Positions 37,664-48,914 of a stretch of DNA of 64,000 bases are shown in pieces; the stretch's first letter is position 1, and each line of letters begins with the position of its first letter. The stretch lies in contig NZ_JALQDG010000003.1 in assembly GCF_023631325.1 (NCBI RefSeq), forward strand, positions 496,001-560,000, in the 5' to 3' direction. The position numbers were made by a program, and so were the translations under genes. The stretch is from Caballeronia sp. INDeC2. GTDB taxonomy: Bacteria > Pseudomonadota > Gammaproteobacteria > Burkholderiales > Burkholderiaceae. Under the pieces are notes generated by a model that was not told the origin of the DNA, made no database searches, and saw nothing but the letters and a program-made list of their open reading frames with translations.

Positions 37664-40600
37664 ATGTCAGATCCCCGCTTCGTTCATCTTCGCGTCCACT
37701 CCGAATTCTCGATCGCCGACGGCATCGTGCGGCTGGACGACGTCGTCAAGGCTGCCGCCAAAGACGGGCAAGGCGCGCTCGCGCTGACCGATCTCGGCAA
37801 CGCCTTCGGTCTCGTGCGTTTCTACAAGGAAGCGCGCGGCAATGGCGTCAAGCCCATCGCGGGCTGCGATGTCTGGATCACCAATCCCGCCGATCGCGAC
37901 AAGCCCTCGCGCGTGCTTCTTCTCGTGCGCGACAAGCAGGGCTATCTCAATCTGTGCGAGCTGTTGAGCCGCGCGTGGCTCACGAACCAGTATCGCGGCC
38001 GCGCCGAAGTGATGGTCGAATGGCTCGAAGAAGGTCTGGCCGAAGGACTGCTCGCGCTCTCGGGCGCGCAGACGGGCGACATCGGCATGTCGATCGCGGC
38101 GGGTAATACGGCCAGCGCGCAACGCAACGCCGAGCGCTGGGCAGCGCTCTTTCCGAACGCGTTCTACATCGAATTGCAACGCGCGGGTCAGCCGGGCGAG
38201 CAGGTCTACATTCAGGAGGCGGTCAAGCTCGCCGCGAAGCTGAAGCTGCCGGTGGTCGCTACACATCCGCTGCAGTTCATGACGCCCGACGACTACACCG
38301 CGCACGAGGCGCGTGTCTGCATTTCCGAAGGCGACATTCTCGCGAATCCACGCCGTCAGAAGCGCTTCACGAACGATCAGTATTTCCGCACGCAGGACGA
38401 GATGTGCGCGCTCTTCGCGGACATTCCATCGGCGCTCGCGAACACCGTCGAGATCGCGAAGCGCTGCAATCTGACGCTCGAACTCGGCAAGCCGAAGCTG
38501 CCGCTTTTCCCGACGCCCGATGGCATGTCGCTCGACGACTACCTCGTGCAGTTGTCGAAGGAAGGTCTCGAAGTCCGTCTGAAGCAGCTTTATCCCGATG
38601 ACGCCGAACGTGAAGCGCAGCGCGAAACGTATTACGCGCGCCTCGAATTCGAGTGCGGCACGATCATCAAAATGGGCTTTCCGGGCTACTTCCTGATCGT
38701 CGCCGACTTCATCATGTGGGCGAAAAACAATGGCGTGCCGGTTGGCCCGGGGCGCGGTTCGGGCGCGGGCTCGCTCGTCGCGTATGCACTCGGCATCACG
38801 GACCTCGATCCGCTGCGCTATAACCTGCTGTTCGAGCGCTTCCTGAATCCGGAACGCGTGTCGATGCCCGACTTCGACATCGACTTCTGTCAGGAAGGGC
38901 GCGACCGCGTCATCCAGTATGTGAAGGGCAAGTACGGCGCGGACGCCGTCTCGCAGATCGCGACCTTCGGCACGATGGCCGCGAAGGCCGCGGTGCGCGA
39001 TATCGGCCGCGTGCTCGATCTCGGCTACATGTTCACCGACGGCATCGCCAAGCTGATTCCGTTCAAGCCCGGCAAGCATGTGACCATCGCGGATGCGATG
39101 AAAGAAGAGCCGGCGCTGCAGGAGCGCTTCGACAGCGAGGACGAAGTGCATCAGCTGCTCGAACTCGCGCAGCGCGTAGAAGGGCTCACGCGTAACGTCG
39201 GCATGCACGCGGGCGGCGTGCTGATCGCGCCGGGCAAGCTCACGGACTTCTGTCCGCTTTACACGCAGGGCGAAGACGGCGGCGTCGTCAGCCAGTACGA
39301 CAAGGACGACGTGGAAGCCGTCGGCCTCGTGAAGTTCGACTTCTTGGGCCTGACCACGCTCACCATCCTCGACTGGGCCGAACGCTATATCCGCCGGCTC
39401 GATCCGTCGAAGAAGGACTGGAACCTCTCCCAGGTTCCGCTCGACGACCCGGCGTCGTTCTCCATTCTCAAGAAAGCGAACACCGTCGCCGTGTTCCAGC
39501 TGGAAAGCCGCGGCATGCAGGGCATGCTGAAGGACGCGCAGCCGGACCGTTTCGAGGACATCATCGCGCTCGTGGCGTTGTATCGTCCGGGTCCGATGGA
39601 TCTGATCCCGAGCTTCTGCGCGCGCAAGCACGGACGCGAGATCGTCGAATATCCGGACCCGCGCGTCGAGCCTGTTCTGAAAGAGACCTACGGCATCATG
39701 GTCTATCAGGAGCAGGTGATGCAGATGGCGCAGATCATCGGCGGCTACTCGCTCGGCGGCGCGGACTTGCTGCGTCGCGCGATGGGCAAGAAGAAGCCCG
39801 AGGAAATGGCCAAGCATCGCGAGATTTTCGCGGAAGGCGCGGCGAAGAACGGCCTCACGCGCGAGAAGGCGGACGAGACCTTCGACCTGATGGAGAAGTT
39901 CGCCGGCTACGGCTTCAACAAGTCGCACGCGGCCGCTTATGCGTTGCTCGCGTATCACACGGCGTGGCTGAAGGCGCATCATCCGGCGGAATTCATGGCG
40001 GCCAACATGTCGCTCGCCATGGACGACACCGACAAGGTGAAGATCCTCTTCGAGGACTGCATCGCGAACGGCATGGCGGTGCTGCCGCCGGACATCAACC
40101 ACTCGGCGTATCGTTTCGAGCCGGTCGCGGAACCTGACGGCAAGCGCTCGAAAACCATTCGCTATGGTCTGGGCGCGGTGAAGGGCAGCGGGCAGAACGC
40201 GATCGAGGAAATCCTGCGCGCGCGCGAGGACGGCCCGTTCGTCGATCTGTTCGATTTTTGCGAGCGCATCGACCGTCGCGTCGTGAATCGTCGAACGGTG
40301 GAAGCGCTGATCCGCTCGGGTGCGTTCGACACGGTGCATGCGAATCGCGCGCAACTGCTCGCATCGGTGCCGCTCGCGATGGAAGCCGCCGATCAGGCCG
40401 CCGCCAACGCGATGCAGGCCGGTCTCTTCGACATGGGCGACGCGCCGCTCGCGAAGCACGAATACGTCGACGAACCCGAGTGGTCGGACAAGAAGCGCTT
40501 GCAGGAAGAGAAGACCGCGCTGGGCTTCTATCTGTCGGGCCATCTCTTCGATGCCTATAAGGGCGAAGTGCGCCGCTTCGTGCGCCAGAAGATCGGCGAG

Positions 40601-41182
40601 CTGAAGGAAGGGCGCGACAAGCTGGTTGCAGGCGTCATTTCGGCGATGCGCACGCAGATGACGCAGCGGGGCAAGATGCTGATCGTCAATCTCGACGATG
40701 GCAGCGGGCAGTGCGAAGTCACCGTCTTCAACGAGCAGTTCGAGGCGAACAAAGCGCTCTTCAAGGAAGACGAGCTGCTCGTCGTGCAGGGTCAGGCGCG
40801 CAACGACGCGTTCACGGGCGGCATCCGCTTCACCGTCGATACGGCGATGGACCTCGAGCGCGCGCGTAGCCGCTATGCGCAGTCCGTGAAGGTCGAGATG
40901 AACGGCAACGCCGATGCGTTGCGCCTGCGCCGTGTGCTCGAAGCGCATGCGGCGGGCGCCGAGGCGCCGGCGCCCGTTGCCGCGCCGCCCGCTCGCGACA
41001 ACGGCCGTTCACGTCAGTCCGCGCCGATTCCGAACGGGCTGAACGTGAGCATCGTCTATCGCAGCGAGCATGCCGAAGGCGAAGTGCGCCTGGGCGACGC
41101 GTGGCGCGTCAAGCCGACCGACGAACTCATCACGGCGCTGCGCGGCGAATTCGCGGGCAGCGCGATCGAAATCGTTTACTGA
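37664..41182 (+). CDS. dnaE: DNA polymerase III alpha subunit
   Basis: This 1172-residue replicative polymerase starts with a PHP domain ([17 protein letters not shown]). The polymerase palm follows, with metal ligands in [15 protein letters not shown] (Asp 403/405 region). The beta-clamp-interacting and OB-fold parts are at the C terminus ([21 protein letters not shown]). Length matches the E. coli enzyme (1160). Two possible starts are 37649 and 37664; the second gives the standard [10 protein letters not shown]. Neither has a ribosome site. A -10-like TACAAT (37652-37657) lies seven bases before it. Its stop overlaps the next gene by one base. Confidence 0.96.
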   Translation: MSDPRFVHLRVHSEFSIADGIVRLDDVVKAAAKDGQGALALTDLGNAFGLVRFYKEARGNGVKPIAGCDVWITNPADRDKPSRVLLLVRDKQGYLNLCELLSRAWLTNQYRGRAEVMVEWLEEGLAEGLLALSGAQTGDIGMSIAAGNTASAQRNAERWAALFPNAFYIELQRAGQPGEQVYIQEAVKLAAKLKLPVVATHPLQFMTPDDYTAHEARVCISEGDILANPRRQKRFTNDQYFRTQDEMCALFADIPSALANTVEIAKRCNLTLELGKPKLPLFPTPDGMSLDDYLVQLSKEGLEVRLKQLYPDDAEREAQRETYYARLEFECGTIIKMGFPGYFLIVADFIMWAKNNGVPVGPGRGSGAGSLVAYALGITDLDPLRYNLLFERFLNPERVSMPDFDIDFCQEGRDRVIQYVKGKYGADAVSQIATFGTMAAKAAVRDIGRVLDLGYMFTDGIAKLIPFKPGKHVTIADAMKEEPALQERFDSEDEVHQLLELAQRVEGLTRNVGMHAGGVLIAPGKLTDFCPLYTQGEDGGVVSQYDKDDVEAVGLVKFDFLGLTTLTILDWAERYIRRLDPSKKDWNLSQVPLDDPASFSILKKANTVAVFQLESRGMQGMLKDAQPDRFEDIIALVALYRPGPMDLIPSFCARKHGREIVEYPDPRVEPVLKETYGIMVYQEQVMQMAQIIGGYSLGGADLLRRAMGKKKPEEMAKHREIFAEGAAKNGLTREKADETFDLMEKFAGYGFNKSHAAAYALLAYHTAWLKAHHPAEFMAANMSLAMDDTDKVKILFEDCIANGMAVLPPDINHSAYRFEPVAEPDGKRSKTIRYGLGAVKGSGQNAIEEILRAREDGPFVDLFDFCERIDRRVVNRRTVEALIRSGAFDTVHANRAQLLASVPLAMEAADQAAANAMQAGLFDMGDAPLAKHEYVDEPEWSDKKRLQEEKTALGFYLSGHLFDAYKGEVRRFVRQKIGELKEGRDKLVAGVISAMRTQMTQRGKMLIVNLDDGSGQCEVTVFNEQFEANKALFKEDELLVVQGQARNDAFTGGIRFTVDTAMDLERARSRYAQSVKVEMNGNADALRLRRVLEAHAAGAEAPAPVAAPPARDNGRSRQSAPIPNGLNVSIVYRSEHAEGEVRLGDAWRVKPTDELITALRGEFAGSAIEIVY

Positions 41183-42249
41183 TGCGCATCGGCATATCGG
41201 CGAATGCGTTGAAGCATTCCGGCGGTCTCGAGCGCTATGCGATGGATCTCGTGCGCGGTCTCGCCACCGCAGGTTTCGAGGGCAAGCGCCGGCCCGCGTT
41301 CTTCGCGCGCAAGATCGATAAATCGTTGCCCGAAAGCCGTCTGGTCGACGCGCGTCGCATCAAGGTGTCGTTTCTGCCGGGCAAGCTGCGCGATGCGTAT
41401 TTCTCGTGGGCGCTGAAGCGCGCGCGCAAACGCGCGAAGGTCGATGTGCTCATCGGCTGCAATCGCGTGGAAGGTTCCGAGATCGCAATTTGCGGCGGTA
41501 CGCACATCGGCTTTCTGCGCGCGACCGGACGGCGCGAGAAGCGCTCGGACATGCGGCAGATCGCGCTGGAGCGCCGCCAATATGCTCAGGCGAAGGTGGT
41601 CGTCGCGCATTCGGACATGATGAGCGACGAACTGCGCGCGCTGTACGGCGTGGACATTCGGAAGATTCGCGTGCTGTATCCGCCCGTCGATGGCGCGCGA
41701 TTCTCTCCGGTCGATGCAGCCACGCGCGCACGTCTGCGCGAGCGATTCGGTTTCAAACCCGATGAAACGGTGCTGCTGTTTCCGTCGAGCAGTCACGAAC
41801 GCAAAGGCTTGCCGCTGATCGAGAAGGCGCTCGCCGGCACGAACGTGGTAATCGCCGTCGCGGGTCGCGCGCCGGAGAAGAAGCCGGCGGCGAACGTGCG
41901 CTACGTGGGATACGCGAAGAACATCGAGGATGCCTATCGCGCGGCGGATTTCACGATTCTCGCGTCGAGCTACGAGCCGTTCGGGCTCGTCGGCATCGAA
42001 TCGGTGATGTGCGGCACACCGGTCGTCTTTCCAGCGTGCATCGGCTGCTGCGGTGCGATCGCGGATCACGCGAAGCACGTCTTCAAATCCGGCGACGCCG
42101 ACGATCTGCGCCGCACCGTGCTCGACGCCATCGAAACGCGGCACGAGGCTGCGCGCGTGCCGGACGGCGCGGTGCGCTACGACACGAGCGTCGATTCGCA
42201 CGTTCGAGCGCTAATTGACATTGCTCGCGACATCGATGCGAAGCGTTGA
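41182..42249 (+). CDS. Glycosyltransferase family 4 (WaaG-like)
   Basis: This 355-residue GT-B enzyme resembles LPS core glucosyltransferase I. The N-terminal domain is [20 protein letters not shown]. The C-terminal donor domain shows VLLFPSSSHERKGLPLI and the E-x7-E motif in SSYEPFGLVGIESVMCGTP. The ATG overlaps the dnaE TGA (TGATG, one shared base), so it is probably translated by reinitiation after dnaE. It is convergent with the next GT2 gene (five-base gap). It probably acts at the cytosolic face, adding a sugar to the lipid A-core. Confidence 0.88.
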   Translation: MRIGISANALKHSGGLERYAMDLVRGLATAGFEGKRRPAFFARKIDKSLPESRLVDARRIKVSFLPGKLRDAYFSWALKRARKRAKVDVLIGCNRVEGSEIAICGGTHIGFLRATGRREKRSDMRQIALERRQYAQAKVVVAHSDMMSDELRALYGVDIRKIRVLYPPVDGARFSPVDAATRARLRERFGFKPDETVLLFPSSSHERKGLPLIEKALAGTNVVIAVAGRAPEKKPAANVRYVGYAKNIEDAYRAADFTILASSYEPFGLVGIESVMCGTPVVFPACIGCCGAIADHAKHVFKSGDADDLRRTVLDAIETRHEAARVPDGAVRYDTSVDSHVRALIDIARDIDAKR

Positions 42250-42254
42250 GATGC

Positions 42255-43016
42255 TCAGCGCATTTCGTTCAGATACGCGAGCTTGAGAAACCGGTAGTAG
42301 ACCGTCTGCGCGTTGAACACCGCGATCATGAAGCCGGCCTTGCCGTCCAGGAACCCGCGCCGCAACACATAAGTCCGCACGAATGCCCACGCGCCGCGTG
42401 CGAGCGCGATGCCGAAACTGCCGCGCTTGCCGGCCGCGTGACGCTGCTGCGCGCCCGCCGTCGAGTACGCGTCCAGCTTGCGCAGGACCGCTTCGAAATC
42501 CTCGTAGGAGTAGTGCATCAACTTGCCGGAGAGGCGCGCGACCGGCTTGCCCGTCGACAGCACGAGCCGCTCGTGCACCAGATCGGGCGAGAAGCGCGCC
42601 GTGCCGCGCCGGAACAGCCGCGGAATCCAGTCGGGATACCAGCCGCTGTGCCTTATCCACACGCCGCAGAAGCTCGACAGGCGATCGACCGCGTAGACAT
42701 CCGCCTGCGGATCGGTAATGGCCGCGCGAATCGAAGCGGCCAGTTCCGGCGACACGATTTCGTCGGCGTCGATCGAGAGCACCCAGTCTGTGGTGAGTGC
42801 GTCGAGCGCGCGATTTTTCTGCGGGCCGAAGCCCGGCCAGTCGCGCGCCTCGATCACGCGCGCGCGGTGCGCCTCGGCGATGCCCACGGTCGCGTCGGTG
42901 CTGCCGCCGTCGATGACGACGATCTGGTCGGCGAAGGAAACCGCCTGCAGACATTGTGCGAGCCGCGCGGCGGCGTTGTGGGTGATGATGGCGATGCCGA
43001 GGGTGGGGAACGTCAT
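42255..43016 (-). CDS. Glycosyltransferase family 2 (WaaE/KdtX-like)
   Basis: This 253-residue GT-A enzyme has TLGIAIITHNAAARLAQCL, DGGSTDAT and the metal-binding SIDADE. WPGFGPQKNRALD is characteristic of the LPS core beta-1,4-glucosyltransferase group (WaaE/KdtX). Other segments are HSGWYPDWIPRLFRRGTARFSPDLVHERL and the C-terminal LDGKAGFMIAVFNAQTVYYRFLKL, an amphipathic membrane-associated helix. The ATG at 43016 follows an AAAGG site; a TTG 12 bases upstream is possible. It is downstream of another GT2 gene with a 67-base gap. Confidence 0.88.
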   Translation of the reverse strand: MTFPTLGIAIITHNAAARLAQCLQAVSFADQIVVIDGGSTDATVGIAEAHRARVIEARDWPGFGPQKNRALDALTTDWVLSIDADEIVSPELAASIRAAITDPQADVYAVDRLSSFCGVWIRHSGWYPDWIPRLFRRGTARFSPDLVHERLVLSTGKPVARLSGKLMHYSYEDFEAVLRKLDAYSTAGAQQRHAAGKRGSFGIALARGAWAFVRTYVLRRGFLDGKAGFMIAVFNAQTVYYRFLKLAYLNEMR

Positions 43017-43083
43017 GGTGCCTTTCAAATGGCGTGAGTGCCGGGTCGTTCGGTCGGGCGGGCTGAACGCGAAGCTCGCGCGC

Positions 43084-44079
43084 TCATCCGCGCAGATGCC
43101 GTTTCACGAAGAAGAACGGCGAGAGCAGCCACGGACACGTCGCATAGACGAACATCCTGAAGCGAAAGCCGAAGTCCACGTCTTTCGCAGCCGCGACGAG
43201 CGCGATCTTGCGGCCGAGCGAGCGCTCGCCAAATACCGCGCTGACGTACGTTTCGCGCGCGGATTTCGCGGCGAGCAGCGCGCGCATCGGGCCGCCGACG
43301 CCCACTTTCTCCGCATCTTCCACGAGCTGGCTCGTCTCGCCCGCGCCGTTGATGTTGGCGAGCTTGATGCGCCCGACATAGTCCGCCGGCGTGCGCCATA
43401 TGCGCTTTCTGGACAGGCCGCCGCGCCGGTACTGTACGAGCGGTTCGTGCAGCGTATGGGCGCCGCGACTCATGATCGCGCGAAACGTCATGATCTGATC
43501 TTCGCCGTAGATGCCGGGGGCGATCGGCCCGAATTCCTCGAACAGCCGTCGCGTCCACGCGTGCGCCGCCCCGACGACGTGCGGCCGGTTGCCTGACCAG
43601 TCCTCGAAGCTGCGGTAGTCGTCGAGATCGGTCACGCGCAGCACGCCGTGCGCGTTGCCAACGGCGTCGATGTCCTGCAGGTCCGTCGCAACGAGGTCGT
43701 AGCGCCTGCCGCTCGCGAGCCAGTCGCGCATCACGCGCTCGACGCGCTCGGGCCTGGAGATGTCGTCGCCCGCTGCGATGAACAGCATCTCGCCCGATGC
43801 GCGCGCCGCGAGCGCGCTCAGATGCGCGCTGATGCCGAGGTTCCTGTCGTTGCGATAGAGCCGCACGGTGTGCGGGCCGCGATAGTCGCGCACGCAACGC
43901 TCGGCGACCGCGAAGGTGTCGTCGGCGGAGGCATCGTCCGAAATTAGGATTTCGAGCGGCGCCCAGGTCTGGGCTAGCGCGCCGCGGATCGCGTCGGCGA
44001 CGGTTTCCTGCTGATTGAACGTGATGAGCAGGAGGCTGGCGAGCGGTGCGTCCGGCTCTATTTCTGTTGTCGCTGGCAT
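43084..44079 (-). CDS. Glycosyltransferase family 2
   Basis: This 331-residue GT-A protein has LLLITFNQQETVADAI, SDDASADDTFAVAE and AAGDDISRPERVERVM, the nucleotide-sugar and metal motifs. LVATDLQDID and GEDQIMTFRAI follow, then a C-terminal hydrophobic end (CPWLLSPFFFVKRHL) suggesting membrane association. It most resembles rhamnosyl/glycosyl transferases of polysaccharide clusters. The start is uncertain: ATG 44079 or 44097 in frame; no good ribosome site is visible. Divergent from the O-antigen ligase gene over a 158-base region. Confidence 0.85.
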   Translation of the reverse strand: MPATTEIEPDAPLASLLLITFNQQETVADAIRGALAQTWAPLEILISDDASADDTFAVAERCVRDYRGPHTVRLYRNDRNLGISAHLSALAARASGEMLFIAAGDDISRPERVERVMRDWLASGRRYDLVATDLQDIDAVGNAHGVLRVTDLDDYRSFEDWSGNRPHVVGAAHAWTRRLFEEFGPIAPGIYGEDQIMTFRAIMSRGAHTLHEPLVQYRRGGLSRKRIWRTPADYVGRIKLANINGAGETSQLVEDAEKVGVGGPMRALLAAKSARETYVSAVFGERSLGRKIALVAAAKDVDFGFRFRMFVYATCPWLLSPFFFVKRHLRG

Positions 44080-44237
44080 GTCGGATTTACAACGCATGAA
44101 ATGCCCGGCATCCCGTCCCGGCCGCGTGTCAGGCGTTCCGTGAGCGAAGAGCGTGCCAGGCGGCACCGGCTATAATATCGCGGGTTTTCCGGGCGCGCGA
44201 CCGGACCGGCTGGTCGAATTCACGTCAGGTTCTTGAT
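44080..44237. promoter_or_regulatory. Divergent promoter region between GT2 and O-antigen ligase
   Basis: A perfect TATAAT (44171-44176) points toward the O-antigen ligase gene about 60 bases on. The -35 is weak. No feature for the minus-strand gene could be assigned. Confidence 0.6.
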
Positions 44238-45515
44238 TTGGAAAAAATTCTGCGTTATGTCATCGCCGGCATGGTCTTGCTGGCCCCTGCGACCACTCTG
44301 GTCGTACGAGGTGGAACCGGTTACTGCTTTTTCGTGTTGCTCGCCATCGCGCTCTTCGCCGGATTCAGCAAGCCGTTTCGGCTGAAGGGAAGTCTGCTCA
44401 TCACCGCTTATCCCTGGTACACCGCGGGCATGCTCTGTTGCATGGTCTACTTGCCATTGCAGCAGGCGATCGAAGGCTACTATCTGCCGCGCGAGTTCGA
44501 CGGCCTGTCGCGACTGGCATTGAGCCTGCCGATCTTTCTGTTGCTCGTGAATCTTCCGATCCGCCATCTGAAGGCACTCGGCTGGGGCTGCGCGCTCGGT
44601 GCGATCGGCGCGGGCGCGTGGGCCGTGGACAGCAACCTCCACATGACGATCAACGATCTGAATCGCCTCGGCAACGACTATACGAATCCGATTCCGTACG
44701 GCAATACCGCGCTCCTGCTCGGCTTCCTTTCGGTGATGACGATCCGCTGGGACGACTATCCCAATGTGCTTGCGAGGCGCGTCGGCATCGCGATCAAGCT
44801 TTTGGGGCTCGTGGGCGGCGTCTATGCGTCGTATCTGTCGGGCACGCGCGGCGGATGGCTCGCGATTCCGCTGTTCCTCGTGTTGTGCTCGCTCAATTTC
44901 GACTGGATCAGGCAGCGCCGTCACTGGTTCGCAGCATTGCTCGTCGCCGTGCTGGCCATGTCGGCCTTGCTCGCATCGCCGCTCGGCCGTGAGCGCGTGA
45001 TGGCGACGCGATCGGACATCGTGCGGCTGTCGGAGGGCTCGACCGACTACAGCTCCATCGGTGCGCGCCTGCAACTCTGGCGGGCGTCGATTCATCTGTT
45101 CGAGGCCCATCCGCTCATCGGCGTCGGCAAGGGGCGTCTGGAGCCGTCGCTGAGAGACATGGCGAACAAGGGCGAGGTTCCGGCCTACATCGTCAATCAG
45201 CGCGCGCATAGCGAATTTTTTTCGACGATCTCTGAACTGGGCGCGGCGGGCGTCGTCTGTCTGGCGCTGATTTACTTCGGGCCGCTCGTGTACTTCGTGC
45301 GCTATCGGAAATCGCCGCACCGCGATGTCTCGACCGCTGCGTATTGCGGGATCGCGGTATCAGGGTCGGTTATCATCTTTGGCTTGAGCATCGACGTATT
45401 CACGGTGGTGATGAGCACCGCGCTCATCGCGCTCCTCTGGGCCGTGCTGCTAGCGGTCATCACCCACGACGCGCGCCGGCCACAGGGCAAGCCGGGCCGC
45501 GGTGCAATCGGCTGA
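44238..45515 (+). CDS. O-antigen ligase family (Wzy_C) membrane protein
   Basis: This 425-residue inner-membrane protein has about 10-12 hydrophobic helices, starting with [17 protein letters not shown]. It has the large periplasmic loop of WaaL/Wzy: [17 protein letters not shown] with the conserved Arg, [16 protein letters not shown], and [17 protein letters not shown]. It would join O-antigen to lipid A-core or polymerise it. The start is TTG (44238); other downstream starts would remove the first helix. It stands directly upstream of msbA, with a 89-base gap, in the LPS export context. Confidence 0.88.
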   Translation: MEKILRYVIAGMVLLAPATTLVVRGGTGYCFFVLLAIALFAGFSKPFRLKGSLLITAYPWYTAGMLCCMVYLPLQQAIEGYYLPREFDGLSRLALSLPIFLLLVNLPIRHLKALGWGCALGAIGAGAWAVDSNLHMTINDLNRLGNDYTNPIPYGNTALLLGFLSVMTIRWDDYPNVLARRVGIAIKLLGLVGGVYASYLSGTRGGWLAIPLFLVLCSLNFDWIRQRRHWFAALLVAVLAMSALLASPLGRERVMATRSDIVRLSEGSTDYSSIGARLQLWRASIHLFEAHPLIGVGKGRLEPSLRDMANKGEVPAYIVNQRAHSEFFSTISELGAAGVVCLALIYFGPLVYFVRYRKSPHRDVSTAAYCGIAVSGSVIIFGLSIDVFTVVMSTALIALLWAVLLAVITHDARRPQGKPGRGAIG

Positions 45516-45604
45516 TCGGCAAGCCGGTCTCGCCGGCTGACGACGCTACCAACAAACGCCGCGCGACAGGTGGGTCAGGCGCCGGGCGAAGTGGAGATAC
45601 ACCT

Positions 45605-47389
45605 TTGAACGATCAAGCAAGTTTGCGCAAACCTATCGGCGGTGAGGAAAGCAGTTCGCCCACGGCCGTCATGAAACGGCTGTGGCCGTATATCCGTCCG
45701 CTGATGGGCATGGTTCTTCTCGGCCTGTTGACGATGGGCATCGTCGCCGCGAGCGAGGCGGGCATCCCGATGCTGCTGAAGCCCTTGCTCGATCACGGCT
45801 TCGGCTCGAAGAGCAGCGATCACGCGAAATGGCTCGTGCCGGCCGCGGTCATCGGCCTCGCGCTCGTGCGCGGCGCGGCGCAATACGCGTCCGGCTATTT
45901 CCTCTCGTATGTGACGAACAAGATCCTGCTGCAACTGCGGCTCGAAATGTTCCACCGCATGATCCACACGAGCGCGGGTTTCTTTCAGCGCGAGACCGCG
46001 AGCACGGTCATCAATGCGATCGTCTTCGAGGTCAACCAGATCCTGAGCGTGCTGTCGAGCGTGGTCGTCACGCTCGTGCGCGATTCGCTCACGGTCGTGT
46101 TCCTGCTCGGGTATCTGTTCATCCTCAACTGGCGCCTCACGCTGATCGTCGCGGTGATCCTCCCGGCGATCGGCTGGCTCGTCAGCAAGATCAACCGGCG
46201 TCTGCGGCGCCTGAACCGCGAGCATCAGACGCTGACCAACGAGCTGTCGTATATCGTCGAGGAGACGGTCGGCGGCTACAAGGTCGTGAAGGTGCACAAC
46301 GGCGAGCCGTATGAGATCGGCCGCTTCACGGAGATGAGCCATCGCCTGCGCGGCTACGCTATGCGCATGCAGGTATCGGGCGGGCTCGCGCAGCCGCTCA
46401 CGCAGTTTCTCGCGTCGATCGCACTTGCGATCGTCATCACGATCGCGGTCGTGCAGTCGGCGAACGATCAGACGACGGTCGGGGGTTTCGTCGCGTTCGT
46501 CACGTCGATGCTGCTCGTGATTTCGCCGCTCAAGCATCTGATCGACATCAACCAGCCCATGCAGCGCGGCATGACGGCGGCCGAGCTGATCTTCGGCCTG
46601 ATCGACGAACCGGCCGAGCCAGAGGGCGGCGGGCGGCGTCTTCCGCGCGCACGCGGCGAAGTCGAATTCCGCGACGTGACCTTCAGCTACGGCTCCATCG
46701 ACCGGCCGACGCTCGATCGCGTGTCGTTCAAGGTCGCGCCGGGCGAGATGGTTGCGCTTGCCGGCCCGTCGGGCAGCGGCAAGACGACGCTCGTAAATCT
46801 GCTGCCGCGTTTCTTCGATCCGCGCGCCGGTCACGTGCTCGTCGATGGCGTGCCGATCGACGAATACAGCCTGCACGATCTGCGCGGTCAGCTCGCGATG
46901 GTGAGTCAGGACGTCGTGCTCTTCAACGATACGATCGCGGCGAACGTCGCGTACGGTCAGACGCCGGATCGCGAGCGGGTGATGTCGGCGCTTGCCGCGG
47001 CGAATCTGTCGGATGTGGTGACCTCGCTCCCGGACGGGATCGATACGCTGATCGGCGGCAACGGCATGCGGCTCTCGGGCGGGCAACGTCAGCGTCTCGC
47101 GATCGCGCGAGCGATCTATAAGGATGCGCCGATTTTGATTCTCGACGAAGCAACGTCAGCGCTGGATTCGGAATCGGAGCGGCACGTGCAGTCGGCGCTC
47201 GAGACGCTGATGAAAGGACGGACCACGCTCGTTATCGCGCATCGGTTGTCGACGATCGAGCGCGCGGACCGCATCCTGGTGATGGAAGCGGGGAAGATCG
47301 CGGAGCAGGGGAGTCATGCCGAGTTGTTGCGCAAGGATGGGTTGTATGCGCATTTGCATCGGATTCAGTATCAGCAGCAGGCGGCCTGA
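45605..47389 (+). CDS. msbA: Lipid A export ABC transporter MsbA
   Basis: This 594-residue half-transporter flips lipid A-core across the inner membrane. The first six helices are in residues about 35-330 ([40 protein letters not shown]). The ATPase domain has Walker A GPSGSGKT, signature [12 protein letters not shown], Walker [13 protein letters not shown] and H-loop [13 protein letters not shown]. The start is TTG at 45605, supported by GGAG (45593-45596) eight bases before. The next ATG (45671) would drop 22 residues. It follows the O-antigen ligase and ends at a terminator. Confidence 0.94.
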   Translation: MNDQASLRKPIGGEESSSPTAVMKRLWPYIRPLMGMVLLGLLTMGIVAASEAGIPMLLKPLLDHGFGSKSSDHAKWLVPAAVIGLALVRGAAQYASGYFLSYVTNKILLQLRLEMFHRMIHTSAGFFQRETASTVINAIVFEVNQILSVLSSVVVTLVRDSLTVVFLLGYLFILNWRLTLIVAVILPAIGWLVSKINRRLRRLNREHQTLTNELSYIVEETVGGYKVVKVHNGEPYEIGRFTEMSHRLRGYAMRMQVSGGLAQPLTQFLASIALAIVITIAVVQSANDQTTVGGFVAFVTSMLLVISPLKHLIDINQPMQRGMTAAELIFGLIDEPAEPEGGGRRLPRARGEVEFRDVTFSYGSIDRPTLDRVSFKVAPGEMVALAGPSGSGKTTLVNLLPRFFDPRAGHVLVDGVPIDEYSLHDLRGQLAMVSQDVVLFNDTIAANVAYGQTPDRERVMSALAAANLSDVVTSLPDGIDTLIGGNGMRLSGGQRQRLAIARAIYKDAPILILDEATSALDSESERHVQSALETLMKGRTTLVIAHRLSTIERADRILVMEAGKIAEQGSHAELLRKDGLYAHLHRIQYQQQAA

Positions 47390-47395
47390 CGCGCG

Positions 47396-47429
47396 AACCT
47401 CGCCCAAGCGCGCCTCGGGCGAGGTTTTT
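47396..47429 (+). terminator. Terminator after msbA
   Basis: A 10-bp inverted repeat (47396-47405 with 47417-47426) with an 11-base loop, followed by a run of T. Confidence 0.75.
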
Positions 47430-47437
47430 CGCGGGAG

Positions 47438-48907
47438 CTACATCAGCACGATATCGTACTGCTCCTGACTGAGATTACTCTCCACCTGCAGCGAAACCGG
47501 CTTCCCGATGAAGTCCATCAGCATCGCCAGATGCTGCGACTCTTCTTCCAAAAAAAGATCGATAACCTGCTGCGAAGCGACCACGCGAAATTCACGTGGA
47601 TTGAACTGTCGCGACTCGCGCATGATTTCGCGCAGCACGTCATAGCACACGGTGCGCGGCGTCTTCACCTGACCCTTGCCCTCGCATATCGGGCACGGTT
47701 CGCACAGCACATGCGCCAGTGACTCGCGCGTGCGCTTTCTCGTCATCTCCACGAGCCCGAGCTGCGAGAACCCATTCACCGTCACGCGCGTCCTGTCCCG
47801 CGACAACGCCTTCTTCAGTTCCCCCAGAACCTGATCGCGATGCTCGACATTCTCCATGTCGATGAAATCGATGATGATGATCCCGCCAAGATTCCTCAAC
47901 CGCAATTGCCGCGCGATCGTATGCGCCGCTTCGAGGTTCGTCTTGAAGATGGTGTCGTCGAAATTGCGCGCGCCCACATAGCCGCCCGTATTGACGTCGA
48001 TGGTCGTCATCGCTTCGGTCTGGTCGATCATCAGGTAGCCGCCCGACTTGAGATCGACGCGCCGCGACAGCGCACGCAAAATCTCCGCCTCGATGTTGTA
48101 CAGATCGAAGAGCGGTCGCTCGCCAGTGTAGTGATGCAGACGCGACGCCACCGCCGGCGTGAACTCCGCCGCGAAGTCGGCGAGCATCTGATACGTTTCG
48201 CGCGAATCGACCTGAATGCGCGTGGTCTCGTCGTTGACGAAGTCCCGCAGTACCCGTTGCGCGAGGTTCAGATCCTGATACAGCAGCGTAGTGGGCGGCA
48301 CGCGCTGCGCTTGAGCCACGATCGTCGCCCAGGTCTTGCGCAGATAGGCGACATCGGCGGCGAGCTCTTCGCTCGTCGAGTCTTCGGCGATGGTCCGCAC
48401 GATGTAGCCGCCTTTCTCATCGGCGGGCAAGACGGCCGTCAGGCGCGCGCGCACGGCCTCTCGATCCGCCTCGCTCTCGATCTTCTGCGAGATGCCGATA
48501 TGCGGCTCCTGCGGCAGATACACGAGCGTGCGTCCCGCGATGCTCACCTGTGTCGATAGCCGCGCGCCCTTCGTGCCGATCGGGTCCTTCACGACCTGCA
48601 CCATCAGCGACTGTCCTTCGAAGACGATCTTCTCGATCGGCACATGCGGCGCCGACGAATGCGGCTCGCCCGCGATGCGCGGATGCCAGATATCGGCGAC
48701 ATGAAGAAACGCCGCCCGCTCGAGACCGATATCGATGAACGCCGACTGCATGCCCGGCAGCACGCGCACAACCTTGCCGAGATAGACGTTGCCGACGCGT
48801 CCGCGCGAAAGCGTGCGCTCGACGTGAAGTTCCTGAACGGCGCCTTGCTGAACCAGTGCGACCCGGGATTCCTGCGGTGTGACGTTGATCAGGATTTCTT
48901 CGTTCAT
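47438..48907 (-). CDS. rng: Ribonuclease G
   Basis: This 489-residue RNase E/G family endonuclease matures 16S rRNA 5' ends. It begins MNEEILINVTPQESRVALVQ, then an S1 domain (NVYLGKVVRVLPGMQSAFIDIGLE) and the catalytic DNase I-like core. Metal-binding Asp residues sit in AMTTIDVNTGGYVG and IIIDFIDMENVEHR. The zinc-link is CEPCPICEGKGQV, as in RNase E/G. It lacks the long C-terminal RNase E scaffold. The ATG at 48907 lies seven bases after the maf stop, making it the last gene of the hemF operon. Confidence 0.95.
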   Translation of the reverse strand: MNEEILINVTPQESRVALVQQGAVQELHVERTLSRGRVGNVYLGKVVRVLPGMQSAFIDIGLERAAFLHVADIWHPRIAGEPHSSAPHVPIEKIVFEGQSLMVQVVKDPIGTKGARLSTQVSIAGRTLVYLPQEPHIGISQKIESEADREAVRARLTAVLPADEKGGYIVRTIAEDSTSEELAADVAYLRKTWATIVAQAQRVPPTTLLYQDLNLAQRVLRDFVNDETTRIQVDSRETYQMLADFAAEFTPAVASRLHHYTGERPLFDLYNIEAEILRALSRRVDLKSGGYLMIDQTEAMTTIDVNTGGYVGARNFDDTIFKTNLEAAHTIARQLRLRNLGGIIIIDFIDMENVEHRDQVLGELKKALSRDRTRVTVNGFSQLGLVEMTRKRTRESLAHVLCEPCPICEGKGQVKTPRTVCYDVLREIMRESRQFNPREFRVVASQQVIDLFLEEESQHLAMLMDFIGKPVSLQVESNLSQEQYDIVLM

Positions 48908-48914
48908 GGCCTGT

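Noticed and set aside
37667..40948. A 1093-codon open frame on the minus strand opposite dnaE
   Set aside because: A GC-bias shadow: no ribosome site, no recognisable domain, and full overlap with dnaE.
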